64,000 bases of DNA from Pseudomonas fluorescens (GTDB lineage Bacteria; Pseudomonadota; Gammaproteobacteria; Pseudomonadales; Pseudomonadaceae), in NCBI RefSeq assembly GCF_902497995.1, contig NZ_CABVII010000018.1, forward strand, positions 1 to 64,000. Direction: 5' to 3'. The notes beneath the pieces were generated by a model, which was given only the letters and a program-made list of their open reading frames with translations, was not told the origin of the DNA and ran no database searches. Both the position numbers and the translations under genes were made by a program. Each line of letters begins with the position of its first letter. The first letter of the stretch is position 1. Positions 62,960 through 64,000 of the stretch are shown here, piece after piece.

Positions 62960-63748
62960 TCAGGTACCGGTGAATTCAGGATCGCGACGCTCGCGCATCG
63001 CCTTGTTGCCCTCGGCAAAGTCGTTGGTGAGGACCTGCCACTCTTGTTCCGAGGCCTCGCGGTCGATGATCGCATCCACTGCATCGGCGAGGCCGGCTCG
63101 TAGCGTCTGGCGGCTCGACATGACGGCAAGAGGGGCGCTCTTGGCGATTTCTTCAGCCAGGGCGCGGGCAGCCTGACGCTCTTCGCCAGGCTCGGCCAGC
63201 ACATCCGCCAAACCGATGCGCACGGCTTGCGCACCATCGATACGACGGCCGGTGGCGATCAACAGGGAAGCCATCTGGAGGCCGACGACGCGCGGCAGCG
63301 TAACAGAAATGCCGAAGCCCTGGTGCATGCCCAGGCGATTGAAATTGGCAGAGAAACGGGCCTTCTCGCTGGTGACGCGGTAGTCGCCCACCAGTGCCAG
63401 GCCCAGGCCTCCACCAATGGCGGCACCTTCTACCACGACGATCAGTGGCTTGGCCGTGCGGAACAGGCGCACGGCGTGTTTATACAACTTGCGCGGGAGA
63501 ATTTTTTCGCCGTTCTGCCCCAATCCACTGAAGTCGGCGCCGGCACAGAAGGTCTTGCCTTCGGCCTGCAGGATAACGACGCGGCACGCCGGCAACTGGT
63601 CCAGATAGGCCAGTGCCGCCACCAGATCCATGATCAATTCCTGATCGAAGAAGTTCAGTGGCGGACGGCTGAACTCTAGCGTGGCCACGTGCCCTTGCAG
63701 ATCAAGGGTCAAGCCGCGGCCGGGAGTGAAGGGGGTGAAAGTAGTCAT
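62960..63748 (-). CDS. Enoyl-CoA hydratase/isomerase family protein
   Basis: A 262-residue crotonase-fold protein. CAGADFSGLG and VEGAAIGGGLGLALVGDYRV form the oxyanion hole and CoA pocket. The usual Glu pair of true hydratases is not clear (FSANFNRLGMHQGFGIS at the place of the second one), so it may be an isomerase or other crotonase reaction. ATG 63748 has GGAGCATCTG upstream. It is divergent from an acyl-CoA dehydrogenase. Confidence 0.85.
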   Translation of the reverse strand: MTTFTPFTPGRGLTLDLQGHVATLEFSRPPLNFFDQELIMDLVAALAYLDQLPACRVVILQAEGKTFCAGADFSGLGQNGEKILPRKLYKHAVRLFRTAKPLIVVVEGAAIGGGLGLALVGDYRVTSEKARFSANFNRLGMHQGFGISVTLPRVVGLQMASLLIATGRRIDGAQAVRIGLADVLAEPGEERQAARALAEEIAKSAPLAVMSSRQTLRAGLADAVDAIIDREASEQEWQVLTNDFAEGNKAMRERRDPEFTGT

Positions 63749-63828
63749 CAGATGCTCCGTAAAACTGAAGAAATCCACGGGATCGATGGTGCTTGATCCC
63801 GTTGCGAGAATGCTGATAGCTTAGTTGC

Positions 63829-63846
63829 TTGCTGGTCGACCAACAA
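63829..63846. promoter_or_regulatory. Palindromic operator between hydratase and dehydrogenase
   Basis: TTGCTGGTCGACCAACAA is an 18-bp palindrome with one mismatched pair around a perfect TGGTCGACCA core. It lies in the 142-bp gap between two divergent genes, 45 bp before the right-hand ATG. Size and symmetry suit a TetR-family operator. Confidence 0.6.
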
Positions 63847-63890
63847 GTGTATTGATCGACTATCCCTAAAAAATCCAATGAGCAGAAACC

Positions 63891-64000
63891 ATGCAGGCAC
63901 TCGATATCAGGCCTTGTAGGCTGGACGCCAAGACGCAAGCGCTGCGTGCAGAGGTCCGTACTTTTCTCGCCGAAGAGCTCAAGCACTATTCGCCGGCCGA
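63891..64000 (+). CDS. Acyl-CoA dehydrogenase, N-terminal part (cut by window end)
   Basis: From ATG 63891 the frame is open to the window end and reads RLDAKTQALRAEVRTFLAEEL, the usual first helix of an acyl-CoA dehydrogenase. It is divergent from the hydratase gene, with the palindromic operator between. It would be the fourth dehydrogenase of the island. Confidence 0.65.
   Translation, partial: MQALDIRPCRLDAKTQALRAEVRTFLAEELKHYSPA

Overview
The window looks like a chromosomal segment of a fluorescent-group Pseudomonas. The evidence is protein character (OprB, MmsA, LAL regulators, DUF1302/DUF1329 pair), a Pseudomonas-only DUF6124 remnant, and five REP-type palindrome pairs of the GTGGGAGCGRGCTTGCTCGCG type at gene ends. 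No rRNA, tRNA, CRISPR array or replication origin was seen. All calls come from reading the sequence; no database search was run.

Region 1 (1-14.4 kb) is a carbohydrate or cyclitol catabolic locus. It has an IS630-type transposase tail at the edge, an OprB porin, a sugar-porter MFS protein, an intradiol ring-cleavage dioxygenase, a TIM-barrel isomerase/epimerase, two Gfo/Idh/MocA dehydrogenases, a ChvE-GguA-GguB-type sugar ABC importer, a Dabb-domain protein, a LysR regulator and a divergent methylmalonate-semialdehyde dehydrogenase. A ring-cleaving dioxygenase inside a sugar/cyclitol operon suggests an aromatising route (inference).

Region 2 (14.4-32.6 kb) is a mosaic. It carries a Fur-box-preceded TonB siderophore receptor with a TTG start, a BCCT carrier, a PAS-GGDEF cyclase, small exported proteins, a very GC-rich pair (membrane spermidine-synthase-like protein plus secreted PCMT), puuE with a GNAT gene, a LysE exporter, an AbfB trefoil protein and a sulfatase. 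It also holds visible gene decay: a DUF6124 stub and an azlC-azlD locus with its LysR regulator reduced to fragments.

Region 3 (32.9-64 kb) is a large acyl-CoA catabolic island. It contains an esterase, a class III-like PHA synthase with a miniature PhaE-like partner, an alpha-methylacyl-CoA racemase-like protein, four acyl-CoA dehydrogenases (one cut by the window end), a DUF1302/DUF1329 pair, two MalT-like LAL activators, two SCP-x-type thiolases, an acyl-CoA ligase, an SDR, two single-hotdog MaoC proteins, a periplasmic propeller-like protein, a coniferyl-aldehyde-type dehydrogenase, a TetR regulator and an enoyl-CoA hydratase. The enzyme set parallels peroxisomal bile-acid/branched-chain beta-oxidation (racemase, dehydrogenase, MFE-2-type SDR plus MaoC, SCP-x thiolase). 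Its promoter regions share runs of six to nine G or C, often as dyads, that resemble MalT boxes and are not seen in other intergenic regions; I propose these as the LAL operators.

Inserted in this island at about 39.9-41.8 kb is a lower-GC two-gene module: an ABC-type AAA ATPase whose stop overlaps the start of a PIN-domain protein with all four acidic residues. It is a candidate undescribed defence or toxin-type system.
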